49,942 nt of DNA, from assembly GCA_002404995.1 (NCBI GenBank), contig DHKY01000012.1, positions 1-49,942 on the forward strand. Direction: 5' to 3'. Of this stretch, positions 42,875 through 49,942 are shown piece after piece. This DNA comes from Caryophanales bacterium UBA4682. Its GTDB lineage: Bacteria; Bacillota_I; Bacilli_A; RFN20; CAG-288. The notes beneath the pieces were generated by a model that ran no database searches, was not told where the DNA came from, and worked only from the letters and a program-made list of their open reading frames with translations. Each line of letters opens with the position of its first letter. The stretch's first letter is position 1. The position numbers and the translations under genes are program-made.

Positions 42875-45682
42875 TTATTTCCTGTTCCGGAACTCATTCA
42901 GTCCAGGGATAATCGTCTCATGCGGAAGATCCGGCTCAACATAACGGATTCCTTCTTTGCTGACCTTTGCCTTTCCTTCTTTTTTCTCCCGACGGGCTTC
43001 CATCTTGCTAGAAAGTTTGGCGAAGTTGATCTTGGAAGAGAAGAAATGGTAAACCGGAGCGGCAAAGAAATAGAGAACAACAATTGAAATGAAAGAGAAG
43101 ATAATCCTTGTCCTGCCAAGGCCGAAGAGGTCCTTATTCCTGAAGAAGAAGGAAATGCCAAGAATAAGAATAACCGTAAGCAACGGATAGAGAACATGGA
43201 GAGAACGGCTGGCAGATTCATTGATAATCGTAGCCCGCTGTTCCGGAATAGCGGTTTTCTTGAGTCCGAGCTCTTTCAAAGTCTGTTTGCAAGGGGCTAA
43301 GAGAATAACAGATAACCTATTGATAAGTAAAATGGAGACAAGGACACCGAAACCAGTATAGGAAGAGAACGGAATTCGGAGAATGGCAAGTAAGCCGATA
43401 GAAAGACCGGCCATCACTGTTCCAGAGCATAACTGAGTAAGAGAGATGGATAGGCCGAATCGTAAGAGTGTGTAGCAGAAGCAGAAGCAGCTGACAATGA
43501 AGGAAAGGAGGAAGAGATTCCTCGTATTGTGGCTGACATTGGTCGGAGTAGCTAAGGAAGAGAAAATCCTAAGGGAACCATCAACATAATGGCCAAATGA
43601 AGTCGGATTTACTGGAGTGCGATCATCAAGGGTAACAAGAATACCATCGTTATGGACGCCCCTGACATTTTCCAGGACATTGAGGGCAGTTGTGCCGTTC
43701 GCATCTTTGACAGTGCTGAGGTCTTTATTCGTTTCAACCGTGAAGTAATGCCTGTAATACACCTGGCCTTCACCATCGGTCTTCTTCTCGATGGATACAT
43801 AGGCAGTATCCGGATAATAGAAGAAAGTATCGCTTCCATCAGCTTTGTTAGCATCTTCTGAACTATAGGCTTGGAAAGTTCCTACACCAGCATTCTCGCC
43901 AGATTCACCTACTTTACCGATTTTCTCGATATATTCCAGGTACTCACGGGTGGAAGAAAGGTTGCTGTATTCCCTTTCATTATCACGGAATTCAATATTC
44001 AGAATGTAAGAGGAAGAGAAGTCTCCGGCATTGTTGAAGAAGCCTTTGGAGCCGTTCCTGTAATACCCAAGCGGAAGTCCTACAGCAAGAACAACGGCCC
44101 TAATAGCCGGAATGATGATACTAGACCATTTAGAGAAGTGCTTCTTGTCTGCAGAAGACACTTTGATTTCCGGAAGAGCTTCAACCTTTTTGACATGGGC
44201 GAATCCAAAGTACGGCACACGGCTGTTTTCGTTATAGCCCTTTAAGAGCCAAGAAATCATCCATTTGTTGAAGTAATTGGTGATAAGGAAAGTAAAGATG
44301 GAGCCAATCCTAAGGACACCAAAGAAGGTCTTATAAGCGCCGCTGGCAAGCAGGAAAGAGAACAGGGAACCGATTAAAAGAGTACAAGAAACATCCAAGG
44401 CATTGAAGAAGCTACGATGGTATCCTTCTTTATTGGCTTTTACCCTATCATAACCTTTTTTCATGCCCTCTTTGACCAGACGGAAATAATTAATTGAAAT
44501 CAGAGTAGACAAGGCAATGAGAACAGCAAGTGCACTGATGGCAGCGATGGAGAATTCAAAGCCAAGGTAAGAGAACAAAGTAACCGTCACAAGGACAGAA
44601 AGCATCCTAGTTAAAGAACTAGTAACACCAGCTAAACCATATAAAGCAATCCTAAGGACGGATAAAACAGCAATTGCTACAATTGCAATAATGTAGGTTT
44701 TCTTTAAGGCAGAAGAGCCAAACCATGCCGGGACAGCCGGTTCGACATAGAGAGAGGAAATCTCAAAGCCATAATCTTCGGCATTCAGCCTATTGACAAA
44801 GGCGCGAGCAGAGGAAATAGTGAAACCTTCACCATCAATCGTAGAAGTAATCGGAAGTGCTTCATTTTCTTCGTCATAGTTAGAAAGATCAATCTTTGCG
44901 ATGATCTTAGCTTTTACTTCTTCGTCGACATGGTCAGACGTACCTTTTCCGAAAGCCTTGAAATACGTATCATCCTTAGTCTTATTGGACCAAAGATAGA
45001 CCGTAGTTTCCGATTCTGAAGATGCATCATCACTGGAAGAGGAATCGCCATCTGCATAGAATTTGCGGGCGTTTTCCGAATCACTGGAAGAGGAATTGTT
45101 GTTATCGTAAGCTTCTTTTGCTTTTGTCTTCAAAGTATCATAGTCGGCCTTTTTGACATGGAGAGTCGGATAAGGAGTCGTTCCATTATATGAGATGGCA
45201 GCTAAATCCTTTTCCGTATTGAAGAATTCGTTGTTGGCTTCATACCTGACGGTTTCATCCGCGATTGTTCCAACAGAAAGCGAACCAGTCACGGAAATGA
45301 TTTCCTTGACATTATTAAGTTCCTGAGTATTCAGAGGAGAAATCGTAATCCGAAGCTGATTTCCGTTGCCGTTTTCATCGCCATGGACGATTTTGACGTT
45401 GGCATTGCGGACACCGGCGGCATCCAGACGTTTCCTGACCTCGCCTTCGACATCGATTTCATCCAGGGTCTTAACGCCATTGTTCTTCCTGTCCGGATAT
45501 TTTTCGAGGTCATAATCTTCTGCTTTGCGGTTGTTCAAGGAATAAACCAGTGTTGTGGATGGAGCGAATTCGCCAGTATCCGAACGAATGCTCGAATCCT
45601 GTGAGAAAACCGCCTGCGTATTGAATATCAAGGCTCCGATAACCGTAAGCCTCCTGACAACATAAGCTAAGAAACGTCGCAT
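42875..45682 (-). CDS. secDF: Protein translocase SecDF, fused and divergent
   Basis: 935 residues containing SecD-like and SecF-like halves. There is an N-terminal membrane segment, a large extracytoplasmic region up to about residue 330, a first membrane bundle at ~335-490, a second extracytoplasmic region and a second bundle at ~725-890. The P1-region order and 'INYFRLVKEGMKKG' (the usual ANVLIFERIKEE site) are SecD-like. The conserved DAN Asp of the proton path is not present, and the LGLDLxGG motif is absent. Position before recJ and after ruvB supports the identification. AGGAGG precedes the ATG. Confidence 0.82.
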   Translation of the reverse strand: MRRFLAYVVRRLTVIGALIFNTQAVFSQDSSIRSDTGEFAPSTTLVYSLNNRKAEDYDLEKYPDRKNNGVKTLDEIDVEGEVRKRLDAAGVRNANVKIVHGDENGNGNQLRITISPLNTQELNNVKEIISVTGSLSVGTIADETVRYEANNEFFNTEKDLAAISYNGTTPYPTLHVKKADYDTLKTKAKEAYDNNNSSSSDSENARKFYADGDSSSSDDASSESETTVYLWSNKTKDDTYFKAFGKGTSDHVDEEVKAKIIAKIDLSNYDEENEALPITSTIDGEGFTISSARAFVNRLNAEDYGFEISSLYVEPAVPAWFGSSALKKTYIIAIVAIAVLSVLRIALYGLAGVTSSLTRMLSVLVTVTLFSYLGFEFSIAAISALAVLIALSTLISINYFRLVKEGMKKGYDRVKANKEGYHRSFFNALDVSCTLLIGSLFSFLLASGAYKTFFGVLRIGSIFTFLITNYFNKWMISWLLKGYNENSRVPYFGFAHVKKVEALPEIKVSSADKKHFSKWSSIIIPAIRAVVLAVGLPLGYYRNGSKGFFNNAGDFSSSYILNIEFRDNEREYSNLSSTREYLEYIEKIGKVGESGENAGVGTFQAYSSEDANKADGSDTFFYYPDTAYVSIEKKTDGEGQVYYRHYFTVETNKDLSTVKDANGTTALNVLENVRGVHNDGILVTLDDRTPVNPTSFGHYVDGSLRIFSSLATPTNVSHNTRNLFLLSFIVSCFCFCYTLLRFGLSISLTQLCSGTVMAGLSIGLLAILRIPFSSYTGFGVLVSILLINRLSVILLAPCKQTLKELGLKKTAIPEQRATIINESASRSLHVLYPLLTVILILGISFFFRNKDLFGLGRTRIIFSFISIVVLYFFAAPVYHFFSSKINFAKLSSKMEARREKKEGKAKVSKEGIRYVEPDLPHETIIPGLNEFRNRK

Positions 45683-45730
45683 GGATAATACCTCCTACGA
45701 AGATTTGAAAACACAATTTAGACAAAGTAT

Positions 45731-45759
45731 AATTTATCAAAATCTGATGGTCTTTTCAA
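45731..45759 (-). promoter_or_regulatory. Possible promoter of secDF-recJ
   Basis: TTGAAA, 17 nt, TAAATT on the minus strand in the 109-nt gap after ruvB; a TATACT box lies nearby at a less favourable spacing. Confidence 0.3.
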
Positions 45760-45791
45760 GGAAACCACGGAAAGTGAAGGGCATTTTACGC

Positions 45792-46805
45792 TTATTTTGA
45801 TTCCGGATAGGGAAGATGCAGATGCCGATAGGCTTTTTCCGTTGCTATTCGGCCTTTTGGAGTCCGGTTTATCAACCCAATCTGGACAAGGTAAGGTTCA
45901 TAGACCTCGCTTACGTTTTCGACATTTTCGCCAATGGCAGAGGCAATGGCATTCAGACCGACCGGTTTTCCATTATAGCGGTAAATCAAGCACTCGAGAA
46001 TTTTCCGGTCCGTATCATCCAGTCCTAATTCGTCGATGCCTAAGAAACTCGTTGCCGCCTCCGTACTTTCCCTATCAATCACGCTTTTTCCCTGATAAGT
46101 GGCATAGTCGCGTACGCGACGGAAAAGGCGGTTTGCGATTCTCGGCGTACCTCTTCCACGTAAAGCAAGTTGATAGGCAGCTTCCAAGGTTATCGGGTAG
46201 TTCAAGGCTTTGCTTGTCCGCATAATAATTTCCAGAAGCTCTTCCGGAGAATAGTAGCGGAGCTGGAGGAGAATGCCGAAACGATCCCGCAACGGAGCAG
46301 AAAGGGATCCCGCATCCGTTGTAGCGCCGATTAATGTAAATGGAACCAAGGGAAGCGTCAAAGTCTGGGCATCGGCACCTTTCCCGACAATCAGGGACAA
46401 AGAAAAATCTTCCCTGGCAGAATAAAGGACTTCCTGAACTTGGATTGGCCTCCGGTGAATTTCATCGATGAAGAGAACATCTCCGGGTTCCAAAGATGAC
46501 AAAATAGAGGCAAGATCTCCCGTCCGGACAAGTGATGAGCCATTTGTCTGCTTGATATGGGTGCCCATCTCATTGGCAACCACATTGCTCAGGGTCGTTT
46601 TTCCAAGTCCAGGCGGACCGAAAAACAGGACATGATCAAGACTTTCGTTCCGTTTCTTCGCCGCAAGAATGGAAATCGAAAGCTCTTTCTTGATTTCTTC
46701 CTGTCCAATATAATCTTTTAATAAGGTCGGACGAAGCGAAATATCAAGATCGTCATTGCTGTCTTTGATTTCTTTTGCGACAGGATCGCTTTCTTTGTTC
46801 CTCAC
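45792..46805 (-). CDS. ruvB: Holliday junction helicase RuvB
   Basis: 337-residue AAA+ motor for branch migration with RuvA. Walker A is GPPGLGKTT, Walker B FIDEIHR, sensor 1 GATTDAG and the Arg finger PLRDRFG with CGG and CGT codons. LYSA-AGG-EDF (46413-46415) equals LYPAMEDF in other bacteria, and DEIHR-AGG is DEIHRL elsewhere. The start is GTG at 46805, overlapping the ruvA TGA stop. Confidence 0.97.
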   Translation of the reverse strand: MRNKESDPVAKEIKDSNDDLDISLRPTLLKDYIGQEEIKKELSISILAAKKRNESLDHVLFFGPPGLGKTTLSNVVANEMGTHIKQTNGSSLVRTGDLASILSSLEPGDVLFIDEIHRRPIQVQEVLYSAREDFSLSLIVGKGADAQTLTLPLVPFTLIGATTDAGSLSAPLRDRFGILLQLRYYSPEELLEIIMRTSKALNYPITLEAAYQLALRGRGTPRIANRLFRRVRDYATYQGKSVIDRESTEAATSFLGIDELGLDDTDRKILECLIYRYNGKPVGLNAIASAIGENVENVSEVYEPYLVQIGLINRTPKGRIATEKAYRHLHLPYPESK

Positions 46806-47374
46806 CGGTTATTCAGCCTCTTTAAAGCAAGACGCAGATAGTCGCTGACCGACAGGCTCCTATCATTTATCTCATTGAAAACCTTCTTCAGTTCGCTGTC
46901 CTTGAATCCGTATGTCTCTTTCAAAGCCTCGAAAGCCTTATCCCTGTTCTCATTCCTAGTCGAGGAATTCCTCCCGCCAATCAGCTGCAGCTTTCCACGC
47001 AAGTCAAGAATAATCTGAGAAGCGCTCTTCTTTCCGATATTCGGAAGCCGCCTAAGATAATTGGCATCGGCTTCATCGATTGCCTTGACAAGACGCCCCA
47101 CAGAAGAATTCGATTGCACTCCTAAAGCAGTTTTCGGCCCGATTCCTTGAACTGAAGTGAGTTTCAGGAAGAGTTCTTTTTCTTCCCTGGATTTAAAGCC
47201 GACAAAATACTCTTCCTTGTCATTATGGATATAGCAGACATACACAAAAAGGAATTCTCCGATTGGGAACTCATCGGGATGAGAAACAAGGATGTCATAT
47301 CCGATTCCGTTGACATCCACAACGATAGAATCCTTTAAATGCTGGCTAATCCTGCCATGAAAATAGTAATACAT
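46802..47374 (-). CDS. ruvA: Holliday junction DNA-binding subunit RuvA
   Basis: 190 residues. The N-terminal OB fold starts MYYYFHGRI, and helix-hairpin-helix elements VQGIGPKTAL and LPNIGKKSASQIILDLRGKL bind junction DNA. The C-terminal domain III contacts RuvB. A TATAAT box eight nucleotides before the ATG predicts an almost leaderless mRNA. Confidence 0.94.
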   Translation of the reverse strand: MYYYFHGRISQHLKDSIVVDVNGIGYDILVSHPDEFPIGEFLFVYVCYIHNDKEEYFVGFKSREEKELFLKLTSVQGIGPKTALGVQSNSSVGRLVKAIDEADANYLRRLPNIGKKSASQIILDLRGKLQLIGGRNSSTRNENRDKAFEALKETYGFKDSELKKVFNEINDRSLSVSDYLRLALKRLNNR

Positions 47375-47382
47375 GCTTCTAT

Positions 47383-47388
47383 ATTATA
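47383..47388 (-). promoter_or_regulatory. -10 box just before ruvA
   Basis: TATAAT on the minus strand eight nucleotides from the ruvA ATG, with no Shine-Dalgarno between. Confidence 0.5.
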
Positions 47389-47419
47389 TTAGGATAGAAA
47401 AAAGAACTTTTTCAGAAAA

Positions 47420-48709
47420 TCAGCGGAAATAATCAAATTCGTAGCCATCAAGCCTGACAGTATCACCATCTTGGACTCCCGCCTTGTCAAGAGCATCTTC
47501 GATTCCGATCCGTTCTAGATAATTAAGAAGACGTTCGACACCTTCATCGGTCTTGAGATTAATCAACCGTTTGGTCTTCACAACACGGTCGCCGAGAATC
47601 TCGAAATAACCATCTTTCCGCTTCACGACCTGATAAAGAGGAATCCGGCCATTGTCCATGGTCTTAGCCGAATAGACTTTCTCACCCGTGTCTTCCGTTT
47701 CCGGTTTGCCCTTGGTTTCTTCCAGCTTGGCTTCCTGGACAAGTTTATATAGGCGCTTAAGAAGAGGCTTCAATCCTTTTTTCTCTTTGGCAGAAATCAG
47801 GAACACCTCATAGCCCGGGCCGATTCTCTTTTTGAAGTCCTCGATTTTCTCCTCAGGTATATCCTCATCCACCTTATTCAAAGCGACAATCCTCTTCCGT
47901 TTCCTAAGTTTTGGAGAGTACGTCTCGAGTTCTTTGTTGATCTGGAGAAAATCCTGATAAGGATCTTCTTCCGTCGTCAAATCAACCCTGTGAAGGAGGA
48001 CACGGCAACGCTCGATATGACGTAAAAAAGTAAAGCCAAGTCCCTTTCCTTCGCTTGCACCCTGAATTAATCCAGGAAGATCGGCAATAACGAAGGAATG
48101 ATCCACATCTAGGAAGCAGACACCGAGCTGCGGTTCGAGAGTCGTAAAGGCGTAGTTTCCGATTTCCGCATTAGCGCGCGTTACAGAAGAGAGAAAAGTC
48201 GATTTTCCGACATTCGGATAGCCGACAAGACCGACATCGGCAATCCTCTTCAACTCCAGATAAATCGTTTTGGTTACACCAGGCCTGCCGTTTTCTGCAA
48301 TGTTCGGAGTACGGCGCTTAGGGGATTTGAACCTTGCATTGCCCCGTCCCCCTCTTCCCCCTTCCACAGCAAGATAGGTATCACCATGTTTTAATAAATC
48401 AGCAAGCCTGTTCCCGTTTTCATCTTCGACAACAGTTCCACAGGGTACATGAAGAATGATATCTTTTCCATCCTTGCCATACTGGAGCTTGCTTTTTCCG
48501 TTTCCGCCTTCTTCGGCCTTAAAGGTTTTGCCAAAACGATACTGGCTAAGAGTATCGATTCCATTATCCGCAACGAAGGAAATCGAACCTCCCTTACCGC
48601 CATTTCCACCATAAGGACCGCCATTTTCAATACATTTTTCGTGGCGGAAAGCAATGGCGCCATCGCCGCCTTTACCAGACACAAGGGTAATCTTTACTTT
48701 ATCGTTCAT
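47420..48709 (-). CDS. obg: GTPase Obg/CgtA
   Basis: 429 residues. The glycine-rich Obg fold spans ~1-155 (GGPYGGNGGKGGSISFVAD, GGRGGRGNARF). The G domain has GYPNVGKST, TTLEPQLGV and DLPGLIQGASEGKGLG, then NKVDE. A C-terminal OCT domain (residues ~350-429) completes the Firmicutes form. It acts in 50S assembly and stress control and follows rpmA in the standard order. AAAAGGAGGTTTTTC-type ribosome site upstream of the ATG at 48709. Confidence 0.96.
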   Translation of the reverse strand: MNDKVKITLVSGKGGDGAIAFRHEKCIENGGPYGGNGGKGGSISFVADNGIDTLSQYRFGKTFKAEEGGNGKSKLQYGKDGKDIILHVPCGTVVEDENGNRLADLLKHGDTYLAVEGGRGGRGNARFKSPKRRTPNIAENGRPGVTKTIYLELKRIADVGLVGYPNVGKSTFLSSVTRANAEIGNYAFTTLEPQLGVCFLDVDHSFVIADLPGLIQGASEGKGLGFTFLRHIERCRVLLHRVDLTTEEDPYQDFLQINKELETYSPKLRKRKRIVALNKVDEDIPEEKIEDFKKRIGPGYEVFLISAKEKKGLKPLLKRLYKLVQEAKLEETKGKPETEDTGEKVYSAKTMDNGRIPLYQVVKRKDGYFEILGDRVVKTKRLINLKTDEGVERLLNYLERIGIEDALDKAGVQDGDTVRLDGYEFDYFR

Positions 48710-48734
48710 GAAAAACCTCCAAAAAGAGAAAGAA

Positions 48735-48760
48735 AAGGCTCCGGTATTGCCCGAAGCCTT
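48735..48760 (-). terminator. Hairpin between rpmA and obg
   Basis: AAGGCT (48735-48740) and AGCCTT (48755-48760) with additional inner CGG/CCG pairing, followed on the minus strand by a T-rich run. It may partly terminate ribosomal-protein transcription before obg. Confidence 0.55.
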
Positions 48761-48775
48761 GCCTTTCCAAATAAA

Positions 48776-49081
48776 CTACTTAACGGCTTCCGGTTTCGTC
48801 GGATAGACAGAAACCTGAGTACGGCGCCGATCGAAGCGCTCATACTTAACATAGCCATCAGCCCTGGCAAATAAGGTATCATCGCCAGCACGCTTCACGT
48901 TCTTGCCCGGATGGATCTTTGTACCACGCTGACGATAGATGATTGCACCAGAGTGGGCAAACTGTCCATCATAGAGCTTGGCGCCAAGACGCTGAGCATT
49001 GGAATCACGGCCGTTCTTAGTGGAAGTGACACCTTTATGGGAAGCGAAGAGCTGAAGGTCAAGAGTGTAATACTTTTTCAT
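48776..49081 (-). CDS. rpmA: Ribosomal protein L27 with Prp-cleavable N-terminus
   Basis: 101 residues starting MKKYYTLDLQLFASHKG. Firmicutes L27 is made with a short N-terminal extension ending at LQxFA, which the protease Prp removes so that the mature end reaches the peptidyl-transferase centre. Here the motif LDLQLFASHKG is intact and prp is the neighbouring gene. GTKIHPGKNV is conserved and its Arg codons are CGT. The start at 49081 lies one nucleotide after the prp stop. Confidence 0.95.
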   Translation of the reverse strand: MKKYYTLDLQLFASHKGVTSTKNGRDSNAQRLGAKLYDGQFAHSGAIIYRQRGTKIHPGKNVKRAGDDTLFARADGYVKYERFDRRRTQVSVYPTKPEAVK

Positions 49082-49082
49082 T

Positions 49083-49397
49083 TCATCCTTCTTTCCGGGA
49101 GACTTTAATGTACAGATTCTTCGGATTGCTATCCGCAATCGTCTGAAGCTGAATGATAAGGGTCTCCAGCACGACCTTATCATGTTCGTTTACCTCTTTC
49201 ACAGCAAGGAGTGAAGAATCACCGGAACTCACTTTGCAGTCGAATCCATCCTTATCCTTAAGAGCGTTTAATGCTCCGACAAAACAGGAGGACACACCTG
49301 CACAGACAAGATCCTTACCATATTCTCCACCGCCATGACCAGTAAGCGAAATCGAGCAAAATTTACCTTTTCGGTAACAAACCCGTACCGTAATCAT
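49083..49397 (-). CDS. prp: Ribosomal-processing cysteine protease Prp (YsxB)
   Basis: 104 residues. The catalytic His is in LTGHGGGEYGKD (H21) and the Cys in VCAGVSSCFVG. Prp trims the N-terminal extension of L27. It ends with TGA, one of the clear TGA stop codons. It lies between rplU and rpmA as in Bacillus and Staphylococcus. Confidence 0.92.
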   Translation of the reverse strand: MITVRVCYRKGKFCSISLTGHGGGEYGKDLVCAGVSSCFVGALNALKDKDGFDCKVSSGDSSLLAVKEVNEHDKVVLETLIIQLQTIADSNPKNLYIKVSRKEG

Positions 49398-49399
49398 CC

Positions 49400-49711
49400 T
49401 TACTTAACGTCGATAGATTCAATCTTTAAGGCAGTGTAAGGCTGACGATGTCCGTGATGAACGCGGAGATTGCTCTTGGCTTTGTAGCGAAGGACATGGA
49501 TTTTCTTTTCCTTGCCCTGCTTGACAATGGTAGCATTTACCTTTGCGCCAGCAACAAACGGCTGACCAACAAGAGTCTTGTCGCCTTCGACATACAGGAC
49601 TTTGTCGAAGCTGACCTTGCCATCTTTTTCACCTTCGATTTTCTCGGTGTAGATGACCTGTCCAACTTCAGCTTTGACCTGCTTACCGCCGGTTAAAATG
49701 ATAGCGTACAT
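49400..49711 (-). CDS. rplU: Ribosomal protein L21
   Basis: 103 residues, full length. N-terminal MYAIILTGGKQVKAEVGQ and C-terminal GHRQPYTALKI are characteristic. First gene of rplU-prp-rpmA-obg, with AAAGGAGG upstream of the ATG at 49711. Confidence 0.97.
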   Translation of the reverse strand: MYAIILTGGKQVKAEVGQVIYTEKIEGEKDGKVSFDKVLYVEGDKTLVGQPFVAGAKVNATIVKQGKEKKIHVLRYKAKSNLRVHHGHRQPYTALKIESIDVK

Positions 49712-49865
49712 TAGTCTTTTCCTCCTTTCTTTCTCTGGTCAAAATGACCAATACTAAGACTCGCAATAATGGTACCATAAAGGGTTTGAAACCATTTCTT
49801 AGCGGTTGTAGCCCAAAGGAGCATACAACGTATTAGATTATACACTGATTAAAAGAATAAAACAA
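49712..49865 (-). promoter_or_regulatory. Promoter and probable L21 leader upstream of rplU
   Basis: TTGTTT (49860-49865), 17 nt and TATAAT (49837-49842) form a good promoter. The ~120-nt leader holds a hairpin TGGTCA/TGACCA (49736-49750) just before the AAAGGAGG ribosome site. Its position and size fit the autoregulatory L21 leader of Firmicutes, though I cannot confirm the full structure by eye. Confidence 0.6.
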
Positions 49866-49893
49866 GAAATATCCAGGAAAAATAAAAGAAAAA

Positions 49894-49911
49894 ACAGCCC
49901 CGAAGGGCTGT
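49894..49911 (-). terminator. Terminator of a minus-strand gene beyond the right edge
   Basis: ACAGCCC, CGAA loop and GGGCTGT, followed on the minus strand by a long T run. The gene it serves lies outside the window. Confidence 0.8.
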
Positions 49912-49942
49912 GATTTTTAATGAAAGCGGCTGCGCCTATCTT

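Larger units (their letters stand above)
1..49942. other. Variant genetic code: AGG read as Met across the window
   Basis: AGG codons fall on near-invariant Met positions of conserved proteins. Checked examples: pyk 25356-25358 and 25446-25448, thrS 27829-27831 and 27874-27876, ispG 2774-2776, aspS 5406-5408, rel 9188-9190, trmK 12509-12511, rpoD 13257-13259 and 13386-13388, dnaG 16074-16076, pheS 36481-36483, ruvB 46413-46415. Conserved Arg in the same proteins uses CGN. ATG is still used for other conserved Met (for example AspRS QLLM). TGA is a stop (prp, dnaB, ruvA, mraZ). This fits NCBI table 34. The decoding tRNA, presumably a Met-charged tRNA with a CCU anticodon, is not in this window. 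Confidence 0.95.

Noticed and set aside
1..49942. Mycoplasma-type code with TGA as Trp
   Set aside because: TGA ends prp, dnaB, ruvA and mraZ at family-appropriate lengths, and Trp positions use TGG.
1..49942. Random mutation or sequencing error as the cause of Arg at Met positions
   Set aside because: Every affected conserved site uses the same codon, AGG, across more than ten intact unrelated genes, while conserved Arg never uses it.

Overview
The window reads as one contiguous piece of a small, low-GC Firmicutes/Bacilli chromosome that is almost entirely coding. Its gene neighbourhoods are typical of Bacillota: rplU-prp-rpmA-obg, ruvAB-secDF-recJ, ftsQAZ, mraZ-rsmH-ftsL, dnaB-dnaI, ybeY-cdd-era-recO-glyQS-dnaG-rpoD-trmK, apt-rel and hisS-aspS. 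TGA is a stop codon and TGG encodes Trp, so this is not the Mycoplasma/Spiroplasma code.

The main discovery is that AGG is read as methionine rather than arginine. In a standard translation, Arg appears exactly where universally conserved proteins have near-invariant Met: pyruvate kinase TATQ-x-LDSM and DAV-x-LSGE, ThrRS KEN-x-Y and KP-x-NCPG, RpoD GL-x-KAV and VH-x-VETI, PheS GSG-x-V, RuvB A-x-EDF, IspG x-GCPVNG, AspRS E-x-SF, DnaG VEGY-x-DA, Rel HN-x-RTL and TrmK G-x-GG. Every such codon I checked is AGG. Invariant Arg residues (HRxGRxGR, RuvB PLRDRFG, ThyX RHR, AspRS RADRQPEF, HisRS ERPQAGR) are always CGN. This matches the AGG-to-Met code reported by Shulgina and Eddy in uncultivated Bacilli (NCBI translation table 34, 'Enterosoma code'), so the source is probably an Enterosoma-like gut Bacilli. 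All Arg residues at AGG in standard translations of this window should be read as Met. The decoding tRNA is not in the window, and I see no tRNA or rRNA gene.

Layout. 1-1.1 kb (minus): rpmG, efp, yneF. 1.2-2.9 kb (plus): an orphan AbiEi-like regulator and ispG. 3.0-10.2 kb (minus): a DEAD-box helicase, aspS, hisS, rel, apt. 10.4-11.3 kb (plus): ispH, so two MEP isoprenoid enzymes lie in the window. 11.2-24.3 kb (minus): a long replication, transcription and ribosome-assembly cluster running dnaB, dnaI, a C39-peptidase-like membrane protein, a fused ybeY-cdd, era, recO, glyQS, dnaG, rpoD, trmK and a second sigma factor. 24.5-28.8 kb (plus): pyk, a ROK kinase, thrS. 29.0-30.6 kb (minus): mraZ-rsmH-ftsL with MraZ boxes. 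31.0-32.4 kb (plus): an unrecognised protein with a HEPN-like motif. 32.5-40.8 kb (minus): ftsQ-ftsA-ftsZ-pheS-pheT-thyX-yceD. 40.9-47.4 kb (minus): a small unknown gene, recJ, secDF, ruvB, ruvA. 47.4-49.7 kb (minus): obg, rpmA, prp, rplU, with a promoter and leader at the right edge.

Regulatory signals: several promoters carry an extended -10 (TGnTATAMT). Five genes (the AbiEi-like gene, ispG, ispH, dnaB, ruvA) have a -10 box only 6-10 nt before the ATG and no Shine-Dalgarno, which suggests leaderless transcripts. No insertion sequence, CRISPR array, prophage or T-box was found.
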